Shown here: one piece after another, positions 36,156 to 46,085 of the stretch
Layout: every line of letters starts with the position of its first letter
Numbering within the stretch: the first letter of the stretch is position 1
Assembly: GCA_903899985.1 (NCBI GenBank)
Contig: CAIULL010000062.1
Coordinates: 54,389-118,388 of the forward strand
DNA length: 64,000 nt
Source of the DNA: an uncultured Schlesneria sp.
GTDB taxonomy: Bacteria; Planctomycetota; Planctomycetia; Planctomycetales; Planctomycetaceae
Direction: 5' to 3'
Position numbers and translations under genes: made by a program
Notes under the pieces: generated by a model
Seen by the model: only the letters and a program-made list of their open reading frames with translations
Databases searched by the model: none
Told to the model about the DNA's origin: nothing

Positions 36156-39100
36156 ATGAATCTCTCAGTTAAACGGTGTCTATTGGGCTTGGTTGCCTGG
36201 GCAACCATGTTCGGAATCGCACGGGCTCAATTCAATGAGCCGGCCGGCACTGTGCAAATCGGCCCGCCCGCCAACACTGGCGGGCAGGTGATCCCACAAG
36301 GTCCGCCTTCGATTTCAGACTACGGTGCACAACCGCTTCCAAGCGGCGCCGGGTCACTTTACGGCATGTCCAGTGTGGATCGTATATTCGCACCACGGGT
36401 CAACATCGATTCGCGGGGTGGTGGCCTTTATGGTTACCAGGCGGGATACACGAACATCGGTATCTTCGCCCCCTATAAGCTCGACGAAGACTCGATCCTG
36501 TTCGTACACGGGATGGGGATGATTACCTACGACAGTCGCGGTGGCGCCACGGTGGGAACCGGCTGGCGACACTGGATGGAAGGACTCGACCGAATCGTCG
36601 GGTTCTCGGTCTGGTTTGATTTCGACAACGGCCACGCACAACCCTATCAGCAGGTTGGCCTCAGTTTTGAGTCGCTTGGTCGATACGTTGACTATCGCGT
36701 CAATGGATACATTCCGATCAGTAATGCCGACCACGTTCTTTCCAGCCAGTTGACGACAAATTCGTTCCTCTATGGCAGTGGAATTGGACTTATCCGCAAC
36801 AACACTGTCGAACAGTCTTACACAGGATTCGATGCCGAGACAGGCGGTCCTGTCCCGCTCCTGGGTCGTTATGGGTTGAATGCCTATATCGGTGGCTATT
36901 ACTTCACCGGTAATGGCCAGAAGGGTGGCGATTTCACCGGTGTCAGCGGTCGACTGCTGTCTCAGATCAACGAAGACGTTCAGTTTGGAGTTCAAGTCAC
37001 TGATGATCATGTGTTTGGCTTGAACACCCAATTCCAGGTTTTCGTGAATCTACCAAACGGTAAATCCAGTCGCTGGTTCCGAAACCCTCGAGTTCATGAC
37101 CGGCTGGTTCAGAACGTCTTCCGCCAGAATCGCGTGATCGCGAAAACCAGCAGTTACACGACGACGGATATCGCCATCGATCCAAGCACACACCGTCCGT
37201 ACTTCGTGGCTAACATTAACCCGAATCTCGCGACCGGCGGCAACGGAATGGCAAACAGCCCATTCAACAGTATTGCCCAATACGAAGCGATCCCGCTTGC
37301 ACAGCGTCAACAATATGACGTGATCCTGGTCCAGCCACGGACCGACGGGTCAAACACCAATCTTGACACGACCAAAACACTCGATTTGTTCAGTGGTCAG
37401 CACCTGCTGAGCACATCGGTTGCTCACTCGTTCACGACCGCAAATCTGCCTGGTCAAACCTTGACAATGCCTGGCTACACGGGCGGTTCGGCACCAATGC
37501 TGTATAACAGCTCGGGTGGTGATGTCATTACTTTGACGGGTGGAAACACCCTCGGTATGGAAGTCTCTGGATTCCAGATTACCGGTAGCGCGACCGGCAA
37601 CGGTATTGCGGGCAAGAACAACATCGCAGTGAACATCAACAACAACGAAATCCTCAAAGGTTTAAACGGTGTTGCACTGACCAACCTTTCCGGCACATTC
37701 ACCTCCGGTATTTATCCGACCGGAAGCATTCCGCCTGGCACGGAATCGATCTTCAGCAACAACAATGTGCATGACAACGTCAGCGACGGTATTAACGTCA
37801 CCAACCATGGTTCACCGCCGTTTGTTCTCCCACTGGAAGTCCTCGTTCAGGGGAACACCTTCAACAAGAACGGCAATTCGGGCTTGAAGCTGAATGCTGA
37901 AGCAGGTGCTTCAATCGGAGGTGTTATCGGCGGTGCGAACACGCCTGCGACGTCGACAACACCAGTTGTTGTCAATGCGAACACGTTCAGCAACAACCTG
38001 CAAAACGGGTTGGAACTGGACGCCAACGGAGGAACGCTGCACTTCCTGACACCAGCCTCCACAACACCTTCTCCGGTCATCCCAACAGGTATGACACTGG
38101 TCACTCCACCTGCCTTTGGGGTCATCAACAACGTCTTCACCGCGAACACGTTAGACGGGTTGCACATCTACACGACCAACAATTCTGTCAGCACGTTCAA
38201 TGTGGTGAACAACAACTTTGGACTGGCGTCGACATCTGCAGTAAATAATTCCGCGACGGGAAATCAGCAATACGGTATTGGCCTGATCACCGACAGTGGA
38301 ACCACGGACATCGTCATCGGCGGTCAATTGATTAAAAATGCCGACGGCAGTATTTCGAACCCCGGAAACGCCTTTAATTTCAACGCAGTTTCCGCAATCA
38401 ATCTCGCGGCTTCCGGCACAGCGGTGCTCAGTTACGACATCACCAACAACACGATCTCCAATTCGAGTTCCGTCTCGACACCCGCACCGCACGATGCGTT
38501 CTCGTTCTCCTTCAATGGAGTCAGCGGAACCGCTCCGTTCACGATCACCAACCTTTCCGATCCTGGTGTCAACATCACGAGCGTCCTGTGGAATCTGGCG
38601 GGAACACCAGCCACGATTGCAACAACGAACCAGGGTCTGCTCGGCACGGTTAACCCCGTTGTGCTTCAGCCGATTAATGACACACTGCTAACCTCACTCA
38701 ACGGTAACAACGTCATCGCGGGTTCATCACCGCTACTCATCAGTGCGACGAACAAGCCCGCCACTAACGCCAACTCCGGCTTAGCCGCCTACACTCAACT
38801 GTTGCCAATGGGCTTCACCGGATTCGCTCCAAAGGATGTCTTTAACGCCACAGCACGATTCGAACAAAACGGCGGAAGTACGCCGCTCACGTCAGCGGCC
38901 ACGAACAGTTCGTTACTCACCGTCACCTTCAGCAATGGCCTGACAGCGACCGGAAAGGTCAATCAACCGCTTAACACCAGCGTGGCGGTTGAAGCCTCGG
39001 GTGGTGTCTTCGGTTCGTCGACACCAGGTACGGGAAATGGATCTGATGGGATCCACGTCATTGCATCCGGAAACGCAACGCTCGATAGCTCATCAGCACG

Positions 39101-41870
39101 TTCGTCTATCATTGACACCAACACCGTCACGGGTTACGGCGGATTCGGCATTCATGTAGAAACGGCAGGGAACGCCACCGCTTCGAATGTTGTCGTTCAG
39201 AACAATACGCTGTCCTCGAACGGACAAGGTGTGGTTGATGGAAAGCCCGTCTTCACAGGAGGGGGCCTTGAGATCTCTCGTAGCGACAGCTCGAGCCTGA
39301 ACGCGATTCTTGCCTACAACACCATTAATTCCAACTTCAATTACGGACTCGTGTTGTCAGCCGATGGATCGTCAACCGGCGGACTGACCGTGTATAGCCA
39401 CGACAACACCATTACGAACAACGCCAACAACGGCCTGGTGTTGCAATCCTCAGGCAATGGCATTCTGAACTATTCCAATAACAATGACACGATCAGTGGC
39501 AACGGATCAGGTTCCGGAGAAAACTCTTCAACCACTGGGGGTGACAACGTCTCGATCGTAGTCAATGGAAATTCCGTTGAAAATATTACGCTGACCAACT
39601 TCGTCTCCAGCAATACGTCGGGTAGCGGATTGAATTCGAATGGACTGGTCACGGGAAGTGGCTTGTCCGCAACGACCAACGACAACAGTACCTTGAACCT
39701 TCTGATCCAGACAATCCCTGACGCGAACTTCACCGGCATGAGTTCGTTCTCTAATAACAAGGTGAACGGAATCGTATTGAACAGTAACGGTACGTCGTAC
39801 ATGCATGCGAGCATCTACGACACGTTGATGAACAGCAACGGTGTGAATGGAATCCTATTCAATCGAACAACAGCATCGCTGGTTCGTGCGAACATCGTAG
39901 ACAGCTTCATGCAGGGCAACGGAGTGAACGGCTTGCGGTTCTACGGGCTTGGAAGCGATCCTCAAGATCCTAATCAGCAATTCACGGGAACCCCAAATCG
40001 AATCAATCTGATCGGTGACTCGCTGAACAACAACGGATTGAACGGAGTGGGACAAGGTGCCCGAGTTGACCTGTGCGGCGACTCGCTCCTGGTTCTCAAC
40101 GCCAACGCAACCACGTTTAACTCGAACGCCCAGAACGGACTTCGAATCAGCCTCGCCCCAGGATCATCGTTCGGGTATGAGCTTGGCAACGAACGGTCAA
40201 CCCTGGATAACGTTCAGATCAATGACAACGGATCGAACGGTATCTTCCTGACCAGTACGATCACCCCGACCGACCAGGCGAATAACAATCCATTCCTCAC
40301 GTACGACGCACCGTCGGTGACGTTCATGCAAGTCAGTGCAAATACGGGTAACACGGAAATCAACCACAACGGTTTCGGCGTGAACCCGACTGGTTTGAGC
40401 GGTATCCTGCTCCAGTATCTCGGTGGTAACCACGACGTTTTGATCGAAGGTGATGTGGCTCATGCAGTACCACTTTACTCGACCGTCATTCAAGCGAACG
40501 CCGCAGACGGTATCCATATGCAAGCAGGCCTCGAGGCTGATGCGACCGTAACAGTCGACCGAGTCCTGATCGGTGGCCCATCGCCAACCGACGCAAACGG
40601 TGGTAATGGTATCAACTTCGAAGCGCTTTCAAGACTTGTGATCGTCGACGGTGCTCAGAGTACAACATGGGTATTCAATGCCGCTGGTATTGCAACATTG
40701 AATGTCAACGAGTCCGTCATTCAGGGGAATACCCTGAACGGTATCAACCTTCACGGAAACGACTTCGCGGATAACGCCAACGGGACTGGCACTGGGGACA
40801 GTGAAGGTAACCTTGGTGGATATCTGAATGCGAATATCACCAATTCGAGCATCATCAATAACGGTGGAACAGGGATCAATATTCTGCTGGAAGGAAACTT
40901 TGGCGACTATCGTTCCCCCTTCTCGGGAAATGGCGTGTACAGCACGTTTAACATCTCCAAAAACACGATCGATAACAACGGTAACCTCGGTGTCCGGATG
41001 GAACTGAACGCGGGATACTCGTTCACGAACGAGTTCACAGGATTCATCGATACGAACGCGGGTTCCAATCCCCAGATTCCGTTCAATCCCAACGATCCTG
41101 AAGCCTTCGGTGGCTTCTTCACGAACACAGGTAGCTTGTCACCAATCCTCGCTGCACAAGACTTGAGTAACTACCTGTGGCTGCCTACAACTGACAATGC
41201 GGTGTTGAACCTTTATGACAACATCATCCAGTTCAACGGAACTAACAAGAACCTGCGAGCCGCCGACGGTGTATTCATTCGGGTCAGCACGGAATCCTAT
41301 CTGGCTGCAGACATCCAGAGAAACACGATTTCCGGCAACGTCGCCAACGACCTGCACATCGAATCGTTCGTCCAGTACAATCCACAAACCGGATTGGCCT
41401 GGCAACCACTTCCAAGTGTCCGGGTCGCCCCACCAGGACTCAGTACGGTTTACTGGGACTATACAGCCCAGATGGATCTGCGTCTCATCGGCAACAAGGG
41501 TAACACGGTTAATATCCAGGATCCCTTTGTTAACACGATCTTTATCAACGGCATCTACTCACCGCTTCGAGGAGATACGTCACCAAACGGTGCATTCCTT
41601 GGTGCACGAAACGCGACCTTCAGCGACCCGCTTAAGGACAACTTCAGTTTCACCAATCCTTCACCACGCCTGGTTCAACTGTTCCAGGTCGACGATGCCA
41701 ACTCACTCGACACAAACAACACGTTCCAACAGAACGGGGCAACGCAAAATCTGTACAACGCCTTCTACAATGCGGAATTCAACATGCGAGGTTCTGCTGA
41801 CCCTGCCTTCCCGAACCCGCTGTTCCCACAGAACTACAACACCAACCCAGGCAATCCATTCCTGCCATAA
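36156..41870 (+). CDS. Giant inverse-autotransporter-like beta-helix adhesin
   Basis: The protein has 1904 residues. A signal peptide (residues 1-25) ends in GIARAQ. Residues about 60-320 look like the beta-barrel of inverse autotransporters (intimin/invasin type): VNIDSRGGGLYGYQAGYTNI, GTGWRHWMEGLDRIVGFSVW, FDFDNGHAQPYQQVGLSFES, then YRVNGYIPIS and NAYIGGYYF. The remaining 1550 residues are a right-handed parallel beta-helix rich in Asn, Gly, Ser and Thr, with recurring NNG, NGI and SNNG turns. Such proteins anchor in the outer membrane by the barrel and present the C-terminal passenger. There is only one Cys-containing stretch in the passenger. The gene is followed by a strong terminator. 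The passenger's ligand is unknown. Confidence 0.82.
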   Translation: MNLSVKRCLLGLVAWATMFGIARAQFNEPAGTVQIGPPANTGGQVIPQGPPSISDYGAQPLPSGAGSLYGMSSVDRIFAPRVNIDSRGGGLYGYQAGYTNIGIFAPYKLDEDSILFVHGMGMITYDSRGGATVGTGWRHWMEGLDRIVGFSVWFDFDNGHAQPYQQVGLSFESLGRYVDYRVNGYIPISNADHVLSSQLTTNSFLYGSGIGLIRNNTVEQSYTGFDAETGGPVPLLGRYGLNAYIGGYYFTGNGQKGGDFTGVSGRLLSQINEDVQFGVQVTDDHVFGLNTQFQVFVNLPNGKSSRWFRNPRVHDRLVQNVFRQNRVIAKTSSYTTTDIAIDPSTHRPYFVANINPNLATGGNGMANSPFNSIAQYEAIPLAQRQQYDVILVQPRTDGSNTNLDTTKTLDLFSGQHLLSTSVAHSFTTANLPGQTLTMPGYTGGSAPMLYNSSGGDVITLTGGNTLGMEVSGFQITGSATGNGIAGKNNIAVNINNNEILKGLNGVALTNLSGTFTSGIYPTGSIPPGTESIFSNNNVHDNVSDGINVTNHGSPPFVLPLEVLVQGNTFNKNGNSGLKLNAEAGASIGGVIGGANTPATSTTPVVVNANTFSNNLQNGLELDANGGTLHFLTPASTTPSPVIPTGMTLVTPPAFGVINNVFTANTLDGLHIYTTNNSVSTFNVVNNNFGLASTSAVNNSATGNQQYGIGLITDSGTTDIVIGGQLIKNADGSISNPGNAFNFNAVSAINLAASGTAVLSYDITNNTISNSSSVSTPAPHDAFSFSFNGVSGTAPFTITNLSDPGVNITSVLWNLAGTPATIATTNQGLLGTVNPVVLQPINDTLLTSLNGNNVIAGSSPLLISATNKPATNANSGLAAYTQLLPMGFTGFAPKDVFNATARFEQNGGSTPLTSAATNSSLLTVTFSNGLTATGKVNQPLNTSVAVEASGGVFGSSTPGTGNGSDGIHVIASGNATLDSSSARSSIIDTNTVTGYGGFGIHVETAGNATASNVVVQNNTLSSNGQGVVDGKPVFTGGGLEISRSDSSSLNAILAYNTINSNFNYGLVLSADGSSTGGLTVYSHDNTITNNANNGLVLQSSGNGILNYSNNNDTISGNGSGSGENSSTTGGDNVSIVVNGNSVENITLTNFVSSNTSGSGLNSNGLVTGSGLSATTNDNSTLNLLIQTIPDANFTGMSSFSNNKVNGIVLNSNGTSYMHASIYDTLMNSNGVNGILFNRTTASLVRANIVDSFMQGNGVNGLRFYGLGSDPQDPNQQFTGTPNRINLIGDSLNNNGLNGVGQGARVDLCGDSLLVLNANATTFNSNAQNGLRISLAPGSSFGYELGNERSTLDNVQINDNGSNGIFLTSTITPTDQANNNPFLTYDAPSVTFMQVSANTGNTEINHNGFGVNPTGLSGILLQYLGGNHDVLIEGDVAHAVPLYSTVIQANAADGIHMQAGLEADATVTVDRVLIGGPSPTDANGGNGINFEALSRLVIVDGAQSTTWVFNAAGIATLNVNESVIQGNTLNGINLHGNDFADNANGTGTGDSEGNLGGYLNANITNSSIINNGGTGINILLEGNFGDYRSPFSGNGVYSTFNISKNTIDNNGNLGVRMELNAGYSFTNEFTGFIDTNAGSNPQIPFNPNDPEAFGGFFTNTGSLSPILAAQDLSNYLWLPTTDNAVLNLYDNIIQFNGTNKNLRAADGVFIRVSTESYLAADIQRNTISGNVANDLHIESFVQYNPQTGLAWQPLPSVRVAPPGLSTVYWDYTAQMDLRLIGNKGNTVNIQDPFVNTIFINGIYSPLRGDTSPNGAFLGARNATFSDPLKDNFSFTNPSPRLVQLFQVDDANSLDTNNTFQQNGATQNLYNAFYNAEFNMRGSADPAFPNPLFPQNYNTNPGNPFLP

Positions 41871-41902
41871 TCGGTTGAAGTTAGCCTAATTCAATTCCGC
41901 AC

Positions 41903-41938
41903 GAGCCGTCCTTAATTTGAGGACGGCTCTTTTCGTTT
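41903..41938 (+). terminator. Rho-independent terminator after the adhesin gene
   Basis: A perfect 10-bp stem (GAGCCGTCCT / AGGACGGCTC) with a 7-nt loop is followed by TTTTCGTTT. It lies 33 bp after the adhesin stop codon. Confidence 0.9.
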
Positions 41939-42011
41939 CATTCAAATCCGGCGCAGATCATGGATTCACCCCCGAAGGATATGGTATTCCTACTAACCAA
42001 AGAGGAACAAC

Positions 42012-43589
42012 ATGTCATCGGGCGATCAGTCACAACCAGAAAGTCGTAAGCGGGAATCGACTGGAACCAGACCTGGTTCCAAAGGCCGATCGAGGGGACC
42101 GCGCCCGGTTGTCTCAATCGATTTCCATCTGACGGAGAATCGGACAGAAAACCGAACATGGCTCGAACAGTTCCGCCAGTGGGCCAGATCGGGAGGAAAA
42201 GGACTGGCGGTTAGCCTGTTGGTCCATGCAGTCATCCTGATGATACTCGGCCTGATTGTCCTTCAGTCCCAACAGCGAAAAGTGGTCGATACTCTGATCC
42301 TCACCTGGACTGAACCGGGAGCGTTGGTCCAGCCGGCCCCCCCCAAATCGCGCCGGACCATCTCGTCACCGGTTGAGGTCGCATCGGTTGCAGGTGGCGA
42401 GCCAATCGAAAAGAATCCGTCACCCAACCCCGGCAGCAGCGCAACACCCAGTCCGCTGGGAGTCGTTCCGGTCGGTGTCGGCGGAGCATTATCCGGCCGA
42501 AATCCACGCTTGCGTAACGCAAATCTCGAACAACTTGGGGGATCGTCGGACGCGGAACGTGCCATCAAGGCAGGACTTGGCTGGCTCGCTCGACACCAGG
42601 CAAGTGACGGGCACTGGGAACTGCATCAGGGTTACCCCGACGCGGGGCGGTCATACATCAAAACCGATACCGGAGCGACAGCTCTGGCCCTGCTGGCGTT
42701 TCTTGGTCATGGCGACACTCACCAGTCAGGCGAACACCAGCAGGTCGTCGAAAAGGGTCTGAAGTGGCTACGGGAAATCCAGGATCCCGCCACCGGGGAT
42801 TTGCACGACCAGCGACAGGAACAAGGCCGTAATGCGGCTTTTTATGCCCATTCCATGGCAACGATCGCTCTGTGCGAGGCACTGGCGATGACGCACGACG
42901 CTCAGCTACAACCCCCCGCAGAGCTTGCCGTGAAATACCTGATCGACTCGCAACATCCTGACATGGGTGGCTGGAAGTATCGACCATTAACGCAACGAGT
43001 CATGTCCGGCGACATTTCGGTGACGGCGTGGGCGTTAATGGCACTCCATTCTGCTCGGATCGCGGGGATTTCTGTTCCACCAGAAGAATTCCAGCGATCA
43101 TCCGGCTTTCTCGATCGAGTCCAGGAACATGGCGGTGCCCGCTATAAATACGAACCGAACGAGCCAGAGTCTCGCGTGACGACGGCTCGGACGGCGATCG
43201 GCTTGCTTTGCCGACAATGGCTCGGCTGGCCCAAGACGCACCCGCCATTGGTCGACGGAGTCAAATTCCTGATGGAAGATCGCAATCGTCCACAATGGTC
43301 CGCAGGCAGACGCAACGTATTTGAATGGTACTACATCACGCAAGTCGTCCATAACATGGGTGGTGACGACTGGAAGCTCTGGAGCACTGCGATTCTTGAG
43401 GCGGTGGTGAAAAATCAGGTCTCGGCAGGAAGCTCCAAGCCGGGCCAGGATGTTCGCGGTTCGTGGAGCCCCCGTCCGGAAGGCGAAGGAGAAGAATACG
43501 CCGATAAGGCTGGCCGTCTGTACCTGACAGCAATGTGCGTCTTGATTCTCGAAACGCCTTATCGGCATCGTCCGATCTACGGAGAATGA
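42012..43589 (+). CDS. Membrane-anchored prenyltransferase/squalene-cyclase-like repeat protein
   Basis: This 525-residue protein has a basic cytoplasmic N-terminus, a transmembrane segment (residues about 65-86, LAVSLLVHAVILMILGLIVL) and a Pro/Ser/Gly-rich linker. Residues about 185-510 carry an alpha/alpha-toroid with several QW-like and prenyltransferase-like repeats (LGWLARHQASDGHWELH, TALALLAFLGHG, DMGGWKYRP). The acidic DxDD cyclase motif is not evident, so enzymatic cyclase activity is not supported; planctomycete proteins of this type are usually of unknown function. AGAGGA lies five bases before the start. Confidence 0.8.
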   Translation: MSSGDQSQPESRKRESTGTRPGSKGRSRGPRPVVSIDFHLTENRTENRTWLEQFRQWARSGGKGLAVSLLVHAVILMILGLIVLQSQQRKVVDTLILTWTEPGALVQPAPPKSRRTISSPVEVASVAGGEPIEKNPSPNPGSSATPSPLGVVPVGVGGALSGRNPRLRNANLEQLGGSSDAERAIKAGLGWLARHQASDGHWELHQGYPDAGRSYIKTDTGATALALLAFLGHGDTHQSGEHQQVVEKGLKWLREIQDPATGDLHDQRQEQGRNAAFYAHSMATIALCEALAMTHDAQLQPPAELAVKYLIDSQHPDMGGWKYRPLTQRVMSGDISVTAWALMALHSARIAGISVPPEEFQRSSGFLDRVQEHGGARYKYEPNEPESRVTTARTAIGLLCRQWLGWPKTHPPLVDGVKFLMEDRNRPQWSAGRRNVFEWYYITQVVHNMGGDDWKLWSTAILEAVVKNQVSAGSSKPGQDVRGSWSPRPEGEGEEYADKAGRLYLTAMCVLILETPYRHRPIYGE

Positions 43590-43937
43590 CGGCCATCGTC
43601 AAACGGCGATACCATATCTTTCAAACCGATCGTTCGCAGTACTGACGATCGTTGAACAGGAAATCGATCGTACGAACCTATAATTTACGAGTGCAAAACA
43701 GGAATTCGAGTCCCGGATGCAGCGGCATCCTTAGACTGGTTTGCCTCCCAAGCGATGAGGTAGCATGATGACGTGATGATCATCTTCCGTTCGTTCGCCG
43801 ACCGCGAAGTTTTCCAACGGGAGAGTGAGGCCGTGGCCGAGTCGATGTGTGTACCGACTTCACGACTCGGCAAAAGCCTCGCCTGCCCTTAATGTGAGTT
43901 ACAGCCGCACTGAGTCTTTCAGGATCAAGGAGTCGTC
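43590..43937. other. 348-bp intergenic stretch holding a decayed dispersed repeat
   Basis: No gene is seen. The right part (43841-43888) is a diverged copy of a repeat that also lies at 59115-59163. AAGGAG before 43938 is the ribosome site of the next gene. Confidence 0.6.
43841..43888. repeat. Dispersed intergenic repeat, copy 1 (decayed GEAPAEP-type)
   Basis: The 48-bp segment shares the order GTCGATG-GTGTACC-CTTC-C-GGCTCGG or similar with 59115-59163, ending in GCCTCGCC-GCCC. This type of repeat, which reads as GEAPAEP when translated, is widespread in planctomycete intergenic regions; that family assignment comes from memory of such genomes. Confidence 0.6.
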
Positions 43938-45266
43938 ATGCAGTCAGTTCAATTGATCGAGCGTCTGATCAATCTGGTCGATCCGGCAGGAAATACGTTT
44001 TTGAATATGTCCGCTGACGAGGCTTTGACCCGTGTTGCGTCGGGCGATCCCGAACAGGTCCGCGGAATCGACGGCCAGTTTGCCTTGATCCATAAACAAG
44101 GAAAAATCGTCCGTATGGCTCGGTCGATCGGTCGCCCCTTGCGATATTTCATCGCGAAACAGCATGCCGGACCCGTTCTCGTCATTGCCGAACGAATCGA
44201 CACAATCTGGAACTGGCTGAAGCAAGAGGGATTGGATGGCCAGTTCCACCCCAGTTACACGCGAATGGTCCCCGCACACCATCTGACAGAACTGGCACTG
44301 GTGGGTTGCCCTGATCCCAGCCCGACATACACTCGCTTCTTCAACCCACAGCGGAATCGATTAAGTACCAATCTCGACGAAATCGGTGAGGCCTACATCG
44401 GTGCACTGGCGACGGAACTCAATAAATGGCTCGACCGGGTCGACTCACGCGAACCGATTGGAGTCCTGTTTTCCGGCGGGATCGACAGCGGAGCCGTACT
44501 GTTGACGCTCTATCATCTGCTGCTGAAACGGGGTGAGACACCGCAGCGGCTGAAAGCCTTTACGCTCGACGTCGGCGGCGACGGCGCTGATGCGCGACAG
44601 GCTCAAAAGTTCCTTGATGAACTCGATCTGGGCTATCTGCTCGAACGGGTCGAAGTCCCGATTTCGGCGGTCTCGGTCGATGCCGCGATTCGAGTCCTCG
44701 AAGACTATAAGCCGCTTGACGTTCAATCCGCAGCAATGACGTTGGCACTTTGCCAGGCGATTCGCGATCGATATCCCGACTGGAAGTTACTTGTTGACGG
44801 CGATGGCGGGGACGAAAACTTGAAAGACTATCCGATCCACGAAAACGCCGAATTGACGATCCGCAGCGTCTTGAATAATCAGATGTTGTACCAGGAAGGC
44901 TGGGGTGTGCATGCGATTAAACACTCATTGACCTATTCCGGAGGTCAAAGTCGCGGACATGTCCGATCATCCGCCCCTGTCGCAGCACTCGGCTTTCGAG
45001 GCTTCAGCCCGTTTGCCCTGCCAAATGTCATCGAAGTCGCCGAAGGAATCCCGTTTATTGAACTGACCGACTGGAAGGAAGAACGCCTCTATGCACTGAA
45101 AGGCGAGGTCGTCCGTCGAGGTGTTCTGGCAGTTACGGGTTTAGCAATGCCCGTATTCGAAAAACGACGCTTTCAACGGGGAGCGACCGACGAAGACACC
45201 TTTGAAAGCGTCTTTCCAGCAGATCCGCAGGAGTACCGAAGAAGGTTTTTGAAACAATTCGCCTGA
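43938..45266 (+). CDS. Asparagine-synthetase-like amidoligase with degenerate glutaminase half
   Basis: This 442-residue protein has an Asn-synthetase C-terminal domain with the PP-loop SGGIDSG at 179-185 and DGDGGDENLKDYP in place of the conserved GxGxDE segment. The N-terminal ~140 residues resemble the glutamine amidotransferase fold, but the catalytic Cys that must follow the initiator Met is missing (MQSVQL). It should therefore use free ammonia or another amine, or form an amide or lactam, as beta-lactam synthetase-type relatives do. It is shorter than AsnB (about 550 residues). AAGGAG lies five bases before the start. The product is unknown. Confidence 0.8.
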   Translation: MQSVQLIERLINLVDPAGNTFLNMSADEALTRVASGDPEQVRGIDGQFALIHKQGKIVRMARSIGRPLRYFIAKQHAGPVLVIAERIDTIWNWLKQEGLDGQFHPSYTRMVPAHHLTELALVGCPDPSPTYTRFFNPQRNRLSTNLDEIGEAYIGALATELNKWLDRVDSREPIGVLFSGGIDSGAVLLTLYHLLLKRGETPQRLKAFTLDVGGDGADARQAQKFLDELDLGYLLERVEVPISAVSVDAAIRVLEDYKPLDVQSAAMTLALCQAIRDRYPDWKLLVDGDGGDENLKDYPIHENAELTIRSVLNNQMLYQEGWGVHAIKHSLTYSGGQSRGHVRSSAPVAALGFRGFSPFALPNVIEVAEGIPFIELTDWKEERLYALKGEVVRRGVLAVTGLAMPVFEKRRFQRGATDEDTFESVFPADPQEYRRRFLKQFA

Positions 45267-45275
45267 CCTCACAAC

Positions 45276-45306
45276 CCGTAGCCTGGGCTTCAGCCCGTGC
45301 CCCCAA
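45276..45306. repeat. Short GC-rich palindromic repeat-like element
   Basis: The sequence contains GGGCTTCAGCCC with a short self-complementary core (GGGCT/AGCCC). Elements of this look are common between genes in planctomycetes. Only one copy is in this window. Confidence 0.35.
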
Positions 45307-45385
45307 ATGCATTAACCCCTGACTCTCAAACAAACAGCTTTTCGTCGAAAACGTCTCCCTCATCTCAATCTCAAGGAATGCTCTG

Positions 45386-45820
45386 ATGTCTCGTGTTCTG
45401 ACTTGTATGACGACGGCCTTGATTCCTGTTCTGTTTCTTAGCGGCTGCATGGACAGTCTCGAAAAACAAACGCAGAAATCACCGAATTCCATCATCGGCA
45501 AAACCACGACCGATATTGGTCAGTTTGACCCGAATGCCGGACAGAAGGTGAGTGATTCCAAGATCCATGCGACTGATCCGATCACCTCGGGGACGTCGGC
45601 CTATGGACCAATGCTGGAACGCATCTCCAAGACCCACATTGAACATGCCGTCAGACTGTTCGAGGCAGAAAACGGTCGTTATCCCATGGGCTATGACGAA
45701 TTCATGGAAAAAATCATCAGAGCCAACAAGATTGAATTACCCGTTCTTCCCGGCGGCAAAAAGTATCAGTACGACGAAGTCAATCACGCATTGGTTGTCG
45801 TCGATGGACCGACCGAATGA
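45386..45820 (+). CDS. Lipoprotein of unknown function
   Basis: This 144-residue protein starts with MSRVLTCMTTALIPVLFLSG followed by Cys, a lipobox (LSGC). The remainder is a small domain (HIEHAVRLFEAENGRYPMGYDEFMEKII, then GGKKYQYDEV) reminiscent of the processed part of type II-secretion pseudopilin-like proteins, but without a pilin prepeptide. The GRYP-x-x-x-D-E motif is frequent in planctomycete lipoproteins of unknown function. AAGGA lies upstream. Confidence 0.7.
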   Translation: MSRVLTCMTTALIPVLFLSGCMDSLEKQTQKSPNSIIGKTTTDIGQFDPNAGQKVSDSKIHATDPITSGTSAYGPMLERISKTHIEHAVRLFEAENGRYPMGYDEFMEKIIRANKIELPVLPGGKKYQYDEVNHALVVVDGPTE

Positions 45821-46085
45821 AATCGACGCTGACTGCGTGACTCTTCGGGCGATATTGGCAGCGCTGGAACAACATTGCGCTCAATCCGGCTATTCTTAAC
45901 ACCTTGCGCCCTTGATCTTTTACGAATCATCCTTCATCCTTCTGAGCTGTCCGGTTTTTGCAGAATTTTTCGTTGATTTAATTTGATCGTCGACAATACC
46001 GATGCAGGATGTTGTGAATGAAACATCCTGAGGAAGAATTTCCACAAGGCTTCCTGTCGTAAGTTCGGTTGTTCAAGGATTCGCC

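Noticed and set aside
36354..37031. 225-codon minus-strand frame in the adhesin gene
   Set aside because: It overlaps the strongly supported barrel region of the adhesin, has no recognisable domain, and is explained as a shadow frame.
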